Shown piece after piece: positions 1-8,298 of a DNA stretch of 64,000 nucleotides. A program made the translations under genes and the position numbers. Each line of letters begins with the position of its first letter. The stretch's first letter is position 1. Source of the DNA: Haloactinopolyspora alba (GTDB lineage: Bacteria; Actinomycetota; Actinomycetes; Jiangellales; Jiangellaceae). Under the pieces are notes generated by a model. That model had not been told where the DNA came from, did not search any database, and saw only the letters and a list, made by a program, of their open reading frames with translations. The DNA is taken from NCBI RefSeq assembly GCF_003014555.1, contig NZ_PYGE01000015.1, positions 1 to 64,000 on the forward strand. Direction: 5' to 3'.

Positions 1-767
1 CCGTCGATCAGCGAGTGCCGGCAGCCGTACTTGTTGTCGAACTTCGACTTGGTGACCGCGTCGTTGACGTTGATGGCCGGGAACAGCAGGTCACCGGACT
101 CGGCGAGCTGGTACAGCCGGTGCACGCCGGTGGTGGTCTCCTCGGTGACACCGCGGATGCCGCCGGCGATCGTCGTCCACTTGGTGGCGTCCTTCGCCAG
201 CGACGAGCGCAGGACGCTGAGCACGACCTTCCACTCGTCCGGGTCGTTGTCCGCAGCGGACGGCACGGCGCCGGCCTTCTCGTACTCCGCGCCCTTGTGC
301 ACCAGCACGGTCGCGTCGCCGCCGTCGTCGAGGATCATGTTCGGGCCCTCGAGCTCCGGCCAGGTCAACATCTGCTCGGTGCACTGCCAGTACTCCTCCA
401 GCGACTCGCCCTTCCAGGCGAACACGGAGATACCGGAGGGCGCCTCGGGGGTGCCGTTCGGGCCGACGACGACAGCCGCGGCCGCGTGGTCCTGGGTGGA
501 GAAGATGTTGCACGACGCCCAGCGCACCTCCGCGCCCAGCGCCACCAGCGTCTCGATCAGCACCGCCGTCTGGATCGTCATGTGCAGCGAACCCGAGATC
601 CGGGCGCCCAGCAGCGGCTTGGTTTCGGCGTACTCACGGCGCAGCGCCATCAGGCCGGGCATCTCGTGCTCGGCGAGACGGATCTCGTTGCGGCCGTACT
701 CGGCCAGCGAAAGGTCGGCGACGGCGAAATCGATGCCGTTGAGCGTTCGGAACTTGTCGGTGGACAT
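1..767 (-). CDS. ahcY: S-adenosylhomocysteine hydrolase, N-terminal part (runs off window)
   Basis: Hydrolyses S-adenosylhomocysteine (SAH) to adenosine and homocysteine, relieving product inhibition of methyltransferases. About 255 codons are visible; the 3' part lies left of position 1. The reading begins [20 protein letters not shown] and contains the family blocks [52 protein letters not shown] and [20 protein letters not shown]. The ATG at 767-765 is preceded by GAGGAG about 11 nt upstream. It is the last visible gene of the betaine/methyl-cycle operon, 90 bp after the adenosine kinase gene. Identification is firm; what follows beyond the window is unknown. Confidence 0.95.
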   Translation of the reverse strand, partial: MSTDKFRTLNGIDFAVADLSLAEYGRNEIRLAEHEMPGLMALRREYAETKPLLGARISGSLHMTIQTAVLIETLVALGAEVRWASCNIFSTQDHAAAAVVVGPNGTPEAPSGISVFAWKGESLEEYWQCTEQMLTWPELEGPNMILDDGGDATVLVHKGAEYEKAGAVPSAADNDPDEWKVVLSVLRSSLAKDATKWTTIAGGIRGVTEETTTGVHRLYQLAESGDLLFPAINVNDAVTKSKFDNKYGCRHSLID

Positions 768-857
768 CTGTCGGATGACTCCTCGTGTAGACACAGGGGT
801 GGTCGGTCTCGGCGTGGGCGCCGGCGGTCCTCGTGGAACCCGCGACGCGGTCAGGTA

Positions 858-1838
858 TCAGGCCTTCGGAAGGAACGGTTCGACGTCCGCGCCCGCTTCG
901 TCGCCGTAGGCGTCCGCGAGCCGCTGCACGAACACCTTCGGGTCGATCGAGTACTCCTGCGGACCCATGGTCTCCAGGACCGTGGTGGCCATCAGGCAGC
1001 CGAACTGCAACGACCGCTCCACGGACAGGCCCCAGGACTGCGCGGCGAAGTACCCGACCCGGAAGCCGTCGCCGACACCCGTCGGGTCGACCTCCTGCTT
1101 GGCCGGCACGCTCGGCACGGTGATCGGGTCGGAGCCCTTCGACTCCCACCGCACACCCGCGCCGCCGAGCGTCGTCACCCAGGTGCCGACCTGGCCGAGC
1201 ACGTCCTCGCGCGTCCAGCCGGTCTTGTCGAGCAGCAGCCCGCCCTCGTACTCGTTGGTGAACAGGTACTGCGCACCAGGCACGAGCTTGGACACCTCGT
1301 CGCCGTCCATCCGGGCGATCTGCTGGGAGAAGTCCGCGACGAACGGCAGCCCGAGCGACCGGCACTGTTCGGTGTGCCGCAGCATGCCCGCCGGGTCGCT
1401 CGCGCCGATCAGCACCAGGTCCAGCTCGCCGGCCTGACCCGACACGGCGTTCAGGTCGATGTTGCTGGTCTCGGACATGGCGCCGGGGTAGAACGACGCG
1501 ATCTGGTTGTTCGTGCTGTCGGTGGTGCACAGGAACCGGGCGGTGTGATGGTCCTCGGACACGTACACCGCGCCGGTCTCGACACCGTGCCGGTCCAGCC
1601 AGGCACGGTACTCGTCGAAGTCCTGCCCGACCGCTCCGACGAGCACCGGACGCAGGCCCAGCGTGCCCAGTCCGAAGGAGATGTTCCCGGCGACGCCGCC
1701 GCGGCGGACGTCGAGACTGTCGATCAGGAACGACAGGGACACGTGCTCGAGCTGGTCGGCGACGAGCTGGTCGGAGATTCTTCCCGGGAACACCATCAGG
1801 TAATCGGTGGCGATCGATCCGGTCACTGCGATACGCAC
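858..1838 (-). CDS. adoK: Adenosine kinase, PfkB/ribokinase family
   Basis: Phosphorylates adenosine to AMP, removing the second product of SAH hydrolysis and pulling the methyl cycle forward. The 326 residues match the mycobacterial adenosine kinase type: start MRIAVTGSIATDYLMVFPGR, substrate-binding RRGGVAGNISF (45-55), ASFYPGAMSE (114-123), and the PfkB anion-hole/catalytic motif DPTGVGDGF at 251-259, with D257 as the expected base. It lies 54 bp after metK and 90 bp before ahcY in the same orientation, which argues for the adenosine kinase role rather than a sugar kinase. Confidence 0.93.
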   Translation of the reverse strand: MRIAVTGSIATDYLMVFPGRISDQLVADQLEHVSLSFLIDSLDVRRGGVAGNISFGLGTLGLRPVLVGAVGQDFDEYRAWLDRHGVETGAVYVSEDHHTARFLCTTDSTNNQIASFYPGAMSETSNIDLNAVSGQAGELDLVLIGASDPAGMLRHTEQCRSLGLPFVADFSQQIARMDGDEVSKLVPGAQYLFTNEYEGGLLLDKTGWTREDVLGQVGTWVTTLGGAGVRWESKGSDPITVPSVPAKQEVDPTGVGDGFRVGYFAAQSWGLSVERSLQFGCLMATTVLETMGPQEYSIDPKVFVQRLADAYGDEAGADVEPFLPKA

Positions 1839-1892
1839 TGGGCGGGCCTCCTCGGTCTGGCCTTTCTCACGGCTGACGATTCCGGTGTTCCG

Positions 1893-3089
1893 TCAGACGT
1901 GGGCCGCCTCGCGCAGCTGCTCGACGCGGTCGGTGCGCTCCCACGGGAGGTCGATGTCCGGCCGGCCGAAGTGCCCGTACGCGGCAGTCTGAGCATAGAT
2001 CGGACGGAGCAGCTCGAGGTCCCGGACGATCGCACCGGGACGCAGGTCGAAGACCTCCTCGATGGCCAGCTGGATCTTGGCCGGGTCGACGGCCTCGGTG
2101 CCGAACGTCTCGACGAACAGCCCGACCGGCGCCGCCTTGCCGATGGCGTAGGCGACCTGCACCTCGATGCGCTCCGCCAGGCCGGCGGCGACGGCGTTCT
2201 TGGCGACCCAGCGCATCGCGTACGCGGCGGAGCGGTCGACCTTGGACGGGTCCTTGCCGGAGAAGGCGCCGCCACCGTGGCGGGCCATGCCGCCGTAGGT
2301 GTCGACGATGATCTTGCGGCCGGTCAGCCCGGCGTCGCCGACCGGGCCGCCGGTGACGAACCGGCCGGTCGGGTTGACGAGAATGCGCGTGTCGGACGTG
2401 TCGAGCTCGAGCCCGTCCACCTCCGGCTTCATGACCTGGTCACGGACGTCGACGGCCAGCATCTGGTCGAGATCGATGTCCGCGGCGTGCTGACTCGACA
2501 CCACGACGGTGTCGAGGCGCACCGGGCGCTCGCCGTCGTACTCCACCGTGACCTGGGTCTTGCCGTCGGGGCGCAGGTACGGCAGCGCGCCGTCCTTGCG
2601 GACGTTGGTGAGCCGCCGCGAGAGGCGCTGCGCGAGGGCGATCGGCAGCGGCATCAGCTCGGGCGTGTCCGAGCAGGCGTAGCCGAACATCAGGCCCTGG
2701 TCGCCGGCGCCCTGCGAGTCGATCTTGTCGGTCGCGCCCTCGACGCGGGTCTCGTGCGCGGTGTCGACGCCCTGGGCGATGTCGGGCGACTGGGCGTCGA
2801 TCGCGACGTTCACGCCGCAGGACGCGCCGTCGAAGCCCTTGGCCGACGAGTCGTAGCCGATCTCGAGGATCCGGTCCCGCACGATCTGCGGGATGTCCAC
2901 GTAGGCCTGCGTCGTCACCTCACCGGCGATGTGCACCTGGCCGGTGGTGATCAGGGTCTCTACGGCAACACGGGACTTGGGGTCCTTCTCGAGCAGCGCA
3001 TCCAGGACGGAGTCGCTGATCGCATCGGACATCTTGTCCGGATGGCCTTCGGTGACCGACTCGCTGGTGAACAGTCGTCGAAACGTCAT
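1893..3089 (-). CDS. metK: S-adenosylmethionine synthetase
   Basis: Makes SAM from methionine and ATP. The protein has 398 residues if started at [19 protein letters not shown]. An in-frame ATG four codons upstream (3101) has its Shine-Dalgarno-like AAGG directly abutting, so the inner start is preferred. Family motifs visible are TEGHPDK near the start, [12 protein letters not shown] in the middle and GGGAFSGKD in the second half. It sits between the methyltransferase fusion and adenosine kinase genes, suggesting a copy dedicated to betaine synthesis. Whether the genome has another metK cannot be seen here. Confidence 0.95.
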   Translation of the reverse strand: MTFRRLFTSESVTEGHPDKMSDAISDSVLDALLEKDPKSRVAVETLITTGQVHIAGEVTTQAYVDIPQIVRDRILEIGYDSSAKGFDGASCGVNVAIDAQSPDIAQGVDTAHETRVEGATDKIDSQGAGDQGLMFGYACSDTPELMPLPIALAQRLSRRLTNVRKDGALPYLRPDGKTQVTVEYDGERPVRLDTVVVSSQHAADIDLDQMLAVDVRDQVMKPEVDGLELDTSDTRILVNPTGRFVTGGPVGDAGLTGRKIIVDTYGGMARHGGGAFSGKDPSKVDRSAAYAMRWVAKNAVAAGLAERIEVQVAYAIGKAAPVGLFVETFGTEAVDPAKIQLAIEEVFDLRPGAIVRDLELLRPIYAQTAAYGHFGRPDIDLPWERTDRVEQLREAAHV

Positions 3090-3230
3090 CTGGGAGATCA
3101 TCCTTCACATGGTCGGGCGCGGTGAGCGCACTCGGTCGTGGTATCGGGCCGGGTCGGCCCCTGCGCCGCGTCGTCGCGACTTCGTCGAACTGCGGGTCAA
3201 GTGTCGTACATGACCAGGAGACCCTGCACG

Positions 3231-3260
3231 TCCGCCCGGTGTCTCGTGACACCGGGCGGA
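3231..3260 (-). terminator. Strong hairpin between the betaine methyltransferase gene and metK
   Basis: A perfect 13-bp inverted repeat, TCCGCCCGGTGTC (3231-3243) and GACACCGGGCGGA (3248-3260), closes on a 4-nt loop TCGT. It lies 40 bp past the methyltransferase stop and about 140 bp before metK. No U-tract follows on the minus strand, so it may be a partial terminator or an mRNA 3'-end stabiliser giving more methyltransferase than metK message. That role is inferred. Confidence 0.65.
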
Positions 3261-3300
3261 CAGCGGGCCAGGTGGCCGTCCGGGGTCTCGCCCGTCGGCG

Positions 3301-5001
3301 TCAGGACCTGGCGGTGAAGATCCCCCAGGCGAGATGGCCGGAGTTGCCACCGTTCACCCAGTGCTTCAGGCCGGCCCGCATCTTGTCGAGGTAGTCGTCA
3401 CTGACCTTACCGGCGAGCTGGTCCGCGAGCCGCAGCGACTCGTCGTGCACCCGCTGGTAGTGCCTGGCCAGGTTGGCCGTCTGCTCGCGGAACTCGACGT
3501 CGGTCAGGCCGAGCCGGCCGAGCTCACGCCGGTAGAAGTCCGGCGAGGCCATGGTGTCCAGCTGCAGCCGCTTCAGGATCGGCTCCAGCACGCCAGCCGG
3601 GCAGCTGTCCGCGGACATCGGGTCGGTGAAAACCATCTGCCCGTCGGGGCGCAGCACGCGCACCGTCTCTTCGAGCACCCGAACCCGCTCGCCGCTGTGC
3701 AGGAACGCGTCCTGGGACCAGACGAGGTCGAACGCGTTGTCCTCGAACGGCAGGTTCTCGAACGAGCCGTCGACCACGTCGATCAGGTGGTCGAGGCCCT
3801 GCTCGGCGTTCATCGTGCGGTTGCGGTCGTTCTCGACCTCACTCAGGTTGAGGCAGCTGACCTGGCAGCCGTAGGTCTTCGCCAGGTAGCGCGCGGCGCC
3901 GCCGAAACCGGCGCCGACGTCGAGGATCTTCGTGTTCTCGTCGATGTCGACCAGGCCGGCCATCGACTCGACCGTGCGCCGGCTCGCCGTCGCGATGTCC
4001 TCGGTCTCGCTCTGGTAGGTGCCGACGTGGATGTCCTCGCCGCCCCACACCGTGGCGTAGAAGTTGTCGGCGTCCTCGGAGTTGTAGTAGTCGCGGGCCG
4101 TGTGCACGGCACTCGAATACAGCTCGTCGAGCTCGTCGTCGCGGCGGTAGTGCTTCTCGGCGACATGGATGTAGAAATCCGGGTCGTCGTCGGCGTAAGT
4201 CTGCTGGAAGTCGCCGTACGTCTCGACCTTCTGGAATCCCACTTCCCGCATCAGGCGACGCACATAGTCCTTGCGCAGCGGGTACATGTTGAGGTGATAC
4301 TGCTCACCGTCGGAGAATTCGTAGCGGAATCGCGCGAGACCGTCGTCGACGTATTCCGGCTCCGCGGAAACGTCCTCTCCGGCGTAGTAGTACGTGTGCT
4401 TGCTGGAGAAGCCGTCGTCCAGGATCGAGTCGTAGTTGCGCTGGTCGAGGATCAGCACGCCGTCATGCTTGAGCATCGCGTAGAACTCGGCCAGGGCCTT
4501 GCGACGGTCGCGCTCGGAGAACAGGTGCGTGAACGAGTTCCCGAGGCAGACGATCGCGTCGTACTCGCCGTGCACGTCCCGGTTGAGCCAGCGCCAGTCG
4601 GCGTTGACGACCCGCAGGATGTGCCCGCCGTACTCGAGGCCGTTGGCGAACGCCTTGGCCAGCATCTCCGGACTGCCGTCCGCGGAGACGGTCTCGAAGC
4701 CCTCTTCGAGCAGCCGCACCGAGTGGAACCCGGTGCCGGTGGCGACGTCGAGGACCTTGTGTACGCCCCGTGAGGTGAGCTGGTCGATGAAGAAGCTGCC
4801 TTCGCTCTCGTAGCGCTTCTTCCAGTCGATCAGGGCATCCCACTTGTCGACGAAGCCGGTCACGTACTCCTCGGTGTAGTGATCGGTCGTCCGGACCTCG
4901 AGCGGATTGCTACCGAAGTCCTGGACGTAGCCGTCCTCAGATGACTCGTCGGCGCCGTTGTTCGGCGCCTTGTCGAGGCTGACGTGTTCGCTTCCGGGCA
5001 T
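3301..5001 (-). CDS. Fused glycine/sarcosine N-methyltransferase and sarcosine/dimethylglycine N-methyltransferase
   Basis: Carries out three SAM-dependent methylations from glycine through sarcosine and dimethylglycine to glycine betaine, an osmoprotectant. The 566 residues hold two Rossmann methyltransferase domains. The N-terminal GSMT-like domain has motif I VLDVATGTG at 83-91; the C-terminal SDMT-like domain has ILDVGAGFGG at 359-368 and SQDAFLHSGER near 429-439. Length and domain order match known actinomycete GSMT-SDMT fusions; other halophiles carry two separate genes. The start at 5001 has GGGGAG 8 nt upstream; an in-frame extension to 5139 lacks support. The protein is rich in Asp/Glu, as expected for high-ionic-strength cytoplasm. 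It is the first gene of the operon. Confidence 0.93.
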   Translation of the reverse strand: MPGSEHVSLDKAPNNGADESSEDGYVQDFGSNPLEVRTTDHYTEEYVTGFVDKWDALIDWKKRYESEGSFFIDQLTSRGVHKVLDVATGTGFHSVRLLEEGFETVSADGSPEMLAKAFANGLEYGGHILRVVNADWRWLNRDVHGEYDAIVCLGNSFTHLFSERDRRKALAEFYAMLKHDGVLILDQRNYDSILDDGFSSKHTYYYAGEDVSAEPEYVDDGLARFRYEFSDGEQYHLNMYPLRKDYVRRLMREVGFQKVETYGDFQQTYADDDPDFYIHVAEKHYRRDDELDELYSSAVHTARDYYNSEDADNFYATVWGGEDIHVGTYQSETEDIATASRRTVESMAGLVDIDENTKILDVGAGFGGAARYLAKTYGCQVSCLNLSEVENDRNRTMNAEQGLDHLIDVVDGSFENLPFEDNAFDLVWSQDAFLHSGERVRVLEETVRVLRPDGQMVFTDPMSADSCPAGVLEPILKRLQLDTMASPDFYRRELGRLGLTDVEFREQTANLARHYQRVHDESLRLADQLAGKVSDDYLDKMRAGLKHWVNGGNSGHLAWGIFTARS

Positions 5002-5242
5002 ACGACACTCCCCACGTGTTCGCGCGGCAAAATTGCACATCGTCACCGGCGCCTCGTTGCGCCGGTATCGGTCCGCCGACACGTCAGGAACCGCGGAACC
5101 AAAAACACCGCGGCGCGGGCGCTCACGCTGCCCGCACATGGCCCGACATCCGTCGACTACTCACTGGCGGCCACCAGCGGCACGCTGTGAAGACCTCAGC
5201 CTCGCGGCGGGTTCAACGCACCACCACCAAGTTAGAGGGTTC

Positions 5243-5288
5243 CTATCGAGATAGCAAGATCTGGATCATCTTGCCCGCTGACCAGCGG
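5243..5288. promoter_or_regulatory. Cluster of three consecutive inverted repeats upstream of the betaine operon
   Basis: Three back-to-back palindromic elements: CTATC/GATAG (5243-5254), GCAAGAT/ATCTTGC with a 7-nt spacer (5254-5274) and CCGCTG/CAGCGG with a 2-nt spacer (5275-5288). They lie about 240 bp upstream of the betaine methyltransferase start. A role as operator or folded leader is inferred from position only. Confidence 0.4.
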
Positions 5289-5412
5289 ATTCACAGGCAC
5301 GCATCGGCAAATGCATGGAGATCATCTTCTCTCGAGCGGGGGTGAAATCTGCAGGTGAACTCCGTGCTGTATAGTCGGCTTGTTAGGCAAAAACGAGATC
5401 GCGTTAATTAAT

Positions 5413-5427
5413 GCGCAACCGTTGCGC
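5413..5427. promoter_or_regulatory. Palindrome GCGCAAC-C-GTTGCGC
   Basis: A 7+1+7 perfect inverted repeat in the AT-rich part of the divergent gap, of the size of a dimeric regulator site. The binding protein is unknown. Confidence 0.35.
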
Positions 5428-5654
5428 TATGAGAAACGCAATTTCCACGGATCGCACGCCGACTTCACTGCCGTCCGACATGCGGACGCCTCGGTTGGCT
5501 CCGACCGTACCCCGTGGCCCCGCCCGCGAGCCCGCTCGCCGGCGGGGCCTTTGCATGGCCTGCGCGAACACGGGTACCAAGGGTCGTAGGGTCACGTCCG
5601 GCCGCAACCGGGCGGCGGGCACGGCCGACCCGAAACGAGAGGACGTGAAGGATC

Positions 5655-5963
5655 ATGGTCTTCGAGAAGGTCAAGAACAAGATCAGCGAAGCGGTCTCCG
5701 GTCACGGCGACAAGGTCGACCAGAACATCGACAAGGCCAAGGACTTCGTCGACGAGAAGACCGGCGGGCAGTACGGCGAGAAGCTCGACACCGGCGCCGA
5801 GAAGGCCAAGGGCTACGTCGAGCAGTTCGACCAGGGCGAGGAAGGCGCCTCCGGCGAGAGCACCGGCCAGGGCACCGAGGGCGCGTCCGGCGAGAGCGGC
5901 ACGGGCTCGCAGGGCCAGGGCACCGAGGGTTCCGGCGGAGACGACTCCGGCAGCCGGCCCTGA
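5655..5963 (+). CDS. Small MT0933/Rv0909-type antitoxin-like protein
   Basis: A 102-residue hydrophilic protein. The N-terminal ~55 residues (MVFEKVKNKISEAVSGHGDK, then DKAKDFVDEKTGGQYGEK and KAKGYVEQFDQ) match the MT0933-like antitoxin family, small amphipathic helical proteins common in actinobacteria. The C-terminal half is a Gly/Ser/Glu-rich low-complexity tail with repeats of the type GASGES and GQGTEG. A GAGAGGA-like ribosome site precedes the ATG. No toxin partner is adjacent, so a toxin-antitoxin role is unproven; a stress or osmotic role beside the betaine operon is possible but speculative. Confidence 0.75.
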   Translation: MVFEKVKNKISEAVSGHGDKVDQNIDKAKDFVDEKTGGQYGEKLDTGAEKAKGYVEQFDQGEEGASGESTGQGTEGASGESGTGSQGQGTEGSGGDDSGSRP

Positions 5964-5983
5964 CCCGTGAGGATGTCCCGGGC

Positions 5984-6047
5984 TCCGTGGAACTTCGGTG
6001 GCGGGCCCGGCGAGCGTCAGCCTGCGCTCACGTCTTGAGTGTTGCAG
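5984..6047. repeat. Left copy of a ~64-bp imperfect direct repeat
   Basis: Same length and orientation as 6657-6720. Positions 6022-6047 are identical over 26 bp to 6695-6720, and the preceding ~38 bp are similar but diverged. It flanks the DHFR-like pseudogene on its 3' side. Confidence 0.75.
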
Positions 6048-6113
6048 TCATATCCGACAGTTTCGGCAGCGACTGCCGGTCCAACGCGTCACGGAGCGCA
6101 GCTGACCGCAAGG

Positions 6114-6583
6114 TCATTTGACGACCCGGTACGTGAGGTGCGTGACGTCTCGGTTGGCTGCGACCGAGAGGCATTCGAGTTCGACGGCCTCGGGCAGGTC
6201 GCGGAAGAAGGGATGGCCGCCGCCGAGTAGTACCGGAACCTGGTTGATGACGATCTCGTCCAGCAGGCCCGCCTTCAGGGCTTCGGTTGTGGTGGTGCCG
6301 GAAGCGATCTTGACGTCCTTCCGGCCTTCTCGGCGACGTCCTTGGCCTGCGCGATCGCCGACTCGATCCCGTCGGTGACGATGGGCTGCCCGGGAGCGGC
6401 ATCCGGGATCGGGTCGCGGCTGACCACGAAGAGCGGCGCTCCGGCGACCATGCTGTCGCCGCCCCATCGGCCCGCGTGCTCGTAGGTGTTGCGCCCGGAT
6501 ACGACGGCGTTGCCGGCCCGGGCGCCGCGGCCGGAGACGTACCCGTCGACTGATGCCGACAACGTGGTGAAGACGAGTGTCAT
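6114..6583 (-). pseudogene. Frameshifted and internally deleted RibD C-terminal/DHFR-like reductase
   Basis: The minus-strand reading starts MTLVFTTLSASVDGYVSG, typical of RibD-C/dihydrofolate reductase-like proteins, and continues AGNAVVSGRNTYEHAGRWGG. Compared with intact relatives, roughly 40-45 residues are missing after SVDGYVSG. The frame shifts near 6316-6320: after KDVAEKAGR the homologous reading continues in another frame as KDVKIASGTTTTEALKAGLL, then INQVPVLLGGGHPFF, ending HLTYRVVK at 6114. Two independent lesions make this a pseudogene. Direct repeats flank it. Confidence 0.85.
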
Positions 6584-6656
6584 GGTCGTGGTCCTTCCCG
6601 TGGTGTGGATGCCGACCGAACGCTCCGGGAATCGCATCGCCGACGTCGGCCCGAGA

Positions 6657-6720
6657 TCCGTGGACCTCGGTGGCGGTTTTCGGTGAGCATCAGGCTGCGC
6701 TCACGTCTTGAGTGTTGCAG
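6657..6720. repeat. Right copy of a ~64-bp imperfect direct repeat
   Basis: Second copy of the repeat at 5984-6047, in the same orientation. It begins where the homology of the GNAT fragment stops, so the repeat edge coincides with the truncation point. Confidence 0.75.
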
Positions 6721-6869
6721 CCGGCACAGCTCCCGGACGGTCGCGGTCGCCACGCCACGGCCGGCAACGTGCTGCGCCACCGGGTAGCCGAGTTCGGCGG
6801 CGTGATCTTCGATGCCGACCAGGTTGAACCGGCCCGGTACCGAGCCGGCGCCGTCGACGACGGGAAGTA
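6721..6869 (-). pseudogene. Fragment of a RimJ/RimL-type GNAT acetyltransferase
   Basis: About 50 codons read PVVDGAGSVPGRFNLVGIED then AAELGYPVAQHVAGRGVATA and TVRELCRL, the acetyl-CoA-binding core of GNAT N-acetyltransferases. The N-terminal part is missing, because the homology begins immediately after the neighbouring dioxygenase-like stop codon. The C-terminal part is also missing, because homology ends exactly at the direct repeat. It is an internal fragment and cannot make a functional enzyme. Confidence 0.75.
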
Positions 6870-7574
6870 CTAACCGTGGCGTTCCCACACGACCACGGAG
6901 TACCCCACGCCGAACGGCGCCGCGTCGTAGAGCATCTCGGCGTCGAACAGGCCGTCCTCGGCCGCACCGCCCAGCACACGCAGCGGCGGGATGCCGCCTG
7001 CCCGGCTCGCGGCGGCCGCCGCGTCGTCCAGGGCCAGTATCGCCCGCGGATCGCCCGACTCGAGCGCGCGCACCAGGTCGGCGTCGTGCCGGCGCGCCAG
7101 GGCTCGGTCCGCGTCCGCCTGCTCGTCCGAGCGCTGCGCCGAGCCGTCCGCCATGACCAGCATCGCCACCCGTTCGCGGCGCCAGGCGAGCCGTTCGCCG
7201 AGGCGGGCGCAGTCGTCGGCGGCTGCCGAGGGCGCCACCGACGCGCCCGTGACACTGCCGGACCAGCCGTCGCGCTCGAGCAGCCAGGCGGCCACGCACA
7301 ACGACAGCGGCAGCCCGTCGTCGCCGGCGTGCGCGCCGGGCAGGGCGACACGGCGGTCGACGCCGTAGTCGGCCAGGCTGCCGCCACCGGTCACCTCGTC
7401 GGCGGTGTCCGGTCCGACCCCGACCACCACCAGCAGCTCCGGACTGCCGTCGCGCAGCGCGTCGAGAGCGGTCCAGCAGGCGCCGCGGAGCAGATCGATG
7501 TCGTCGTCGCGCGCCGGCCCCACGCCCGCGACCAGCAGCGGCGGATGTGGACACACGGCAGCCGATACCAGCAC
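6870..7574 (-). CDS. Class III extradiol dioxygenase subunit B-like protein (Rv2728c type)
   Basis: 234 residues beginning MLVSAAVCPHPPLLVAGVGP, with HPP in the position of the metal-binding His of LigB-like class III extradiol dioxygenases; later blocks are ELLVVVGVGPDT and AILALDDAAAAAS. Members sit next to miaA/miaB in most actinobacteria and have no established substrate. Here miaB lies 10 kb away and miaA is absent. The stop is directly followed by a GNAT fragment, so the 3' side has been rearranged. Function beyond fold is unknown. Confidence 0.7.
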   Translation of the reverse strand: MLVSAAVCPHPPLLVAGVGPARDDDIDLLRGACWTALDALRDGSPELLVVVGVGPDTADEVTGGGSLADYGVDRRVALPGAHAGDDGLPLSLCVAAWLLERDGWSGSVTGASVAPSAAADDCARLGERLAWRRERVAMLVMADGSAQRSDEQADADRALARRHDADLVRALESGDPRAILALDDAAAAASRAGGIPPLRVLGGAAEDGLFDAEMLYDAAPFGVGYSVVVWERHG

Positions 7575-7673
7575 TCCCCCAGCCTAGGTCCTCGCGCCAC
7601 CCGCGGGCCCCACAACGACACGCCGACCGGGCGGCCGGCCGCGGAACCGGCCCGGCATGGTCGAATATCAGAC

Positions 7674-8162
7674 ATGTTCGACACCGACGACGTCTACCGG
7701 CTGCTGATCGCCGGTGTCGTCCTGCTGGTCGGCGTCGGCAGCTGCCTCGCGTGGATATCCGCCGGCAGGCGCGACCCCGCGGGACCGGCGGCACGCGTGT
7801 TCATGACCGTCGGACTGGTCATGGCCGCACTGGACTTCGGCGGGGTGGGCGCTGTGCTCGGCCTCTCGCTCGCCGCTCTGGGCGGCCTCGTCGCCTGGGA
7901 GGGCCAGCCCGATCCGGAGGTTCCGCGGCCGCGACGCGGTGGCATCGTCGTCGCGGCCGCGATCACCGGTCTCGCGACCCTGGCCATGATCGAGGGCTTC
8001 GGCCCGCTGGCGTCCGTCCCCGAGGAGGCGCGCGCGGTCGCGACCGTCGTGGTCGCCAGCACCGGGGCGCTCGGCACCCTCGCCGTGGCCGACCGGGCTC
8101 GTGTCACGCTGCGCGACGCCCTGCGCCGCCGTTTCGACACCACCTCGCACGCACCTCACTGA
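7674..8162 (+). CDS. Small integral membrane protein of unknown function
   Basis: 162 residues starting MFDTDDVYRLLIAGVVLLVG. Hydrophobic segments lie near residues 8-27, 43-75 (probably two passes, rich in Gly/Ala) and 83-105, separated by short charged loops; the C-terminus is basic. No motif is recognised. It lies 100 bp from the divergent dioxygenase-like gene and 136 bp before the transporter operon. Confidence 0.6.
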   Translation: MFDTDDVYRLLIAGVVLLVGVGSCLAWISAGRRDPAGPAARVFMTVGLVMAALDFGGVGAVLGLSLAALGGLVAWEGQPDPEVPRPRRGGIVVAAAITGLATLAMIEGFGPLASVPEEARAVATVVVASTGALGTLAVADRARVTLRDALRRRFDTTSHAPH

Positions 8163-8243
8163 GCGGGGCGTCAACCCGCGAGTCACACCGTCCGGGCGGC
8201 GGGTCTTGACCGTCTCGCCGCGCCACCGGTAGCGTCACCTTGA

Positions 8244-8257
8244 GGAAAGCGTTTTCC
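8244..8257. promoter_or_regulatory. LacI-type operator upstream of the ABC transporter operon
   Basis: GGAAAGCGTTTTCC is a near-perfect palindrome centred on CG (6 of 7 pairs), fitting the LacI/GalR consensus with AA-x-CG-x-TT core. It is 42 bp before the permease start. Similar sites occur at 12375 and 13344. Confidence 0.75.
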
Positions 8258-8298
8258 GTGCTCGCCGACCGCTGCCGACGACAAGGAAGAGTTCTTCG

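Larger units (their letters stand above)
5002..5654. other. Divergent promoter region of the betaine operon and the small MT0933-type gene
   Basis: This 653-bp gap holds no convincing gene. It includes a locally AT-rich stretch (about 5235-5420) unlike the surrounding DNA, carrying several short inverted repeats. It must contain the promoter of the betaine operon (leftward) and probably that of the gene at 5655 (rightward). No confident -10/-35 pair could be assigned. Confidence 0.6.

Noticed and set aside
15-3125. Plus-strand open frame of over 1000 codons opposite metK, adenosine kinase and ahcY
   Set aside because: It is the mirror of three clearly conserved minus-strand genes. Its translation is Arg/Val/His-rich with no family blocks, as expected for antisense frames in GC-rich DNA.
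3102-3300. SAM riboswitch upstream of metK
   Set aside because: The region has a strong hairpin but none of the conserved core words of known SAM or SAH riboswitch classes could be recognised by eye. A covariance-model search would be decisive.
5411-6121. 236-codon plus-strand frame through the gap and the small MT0933-type gene
   Set aside because: It is out of frame with the recognisable family protein at 5655-5963 and gives an Arg-rich product typical of a spurious frame.
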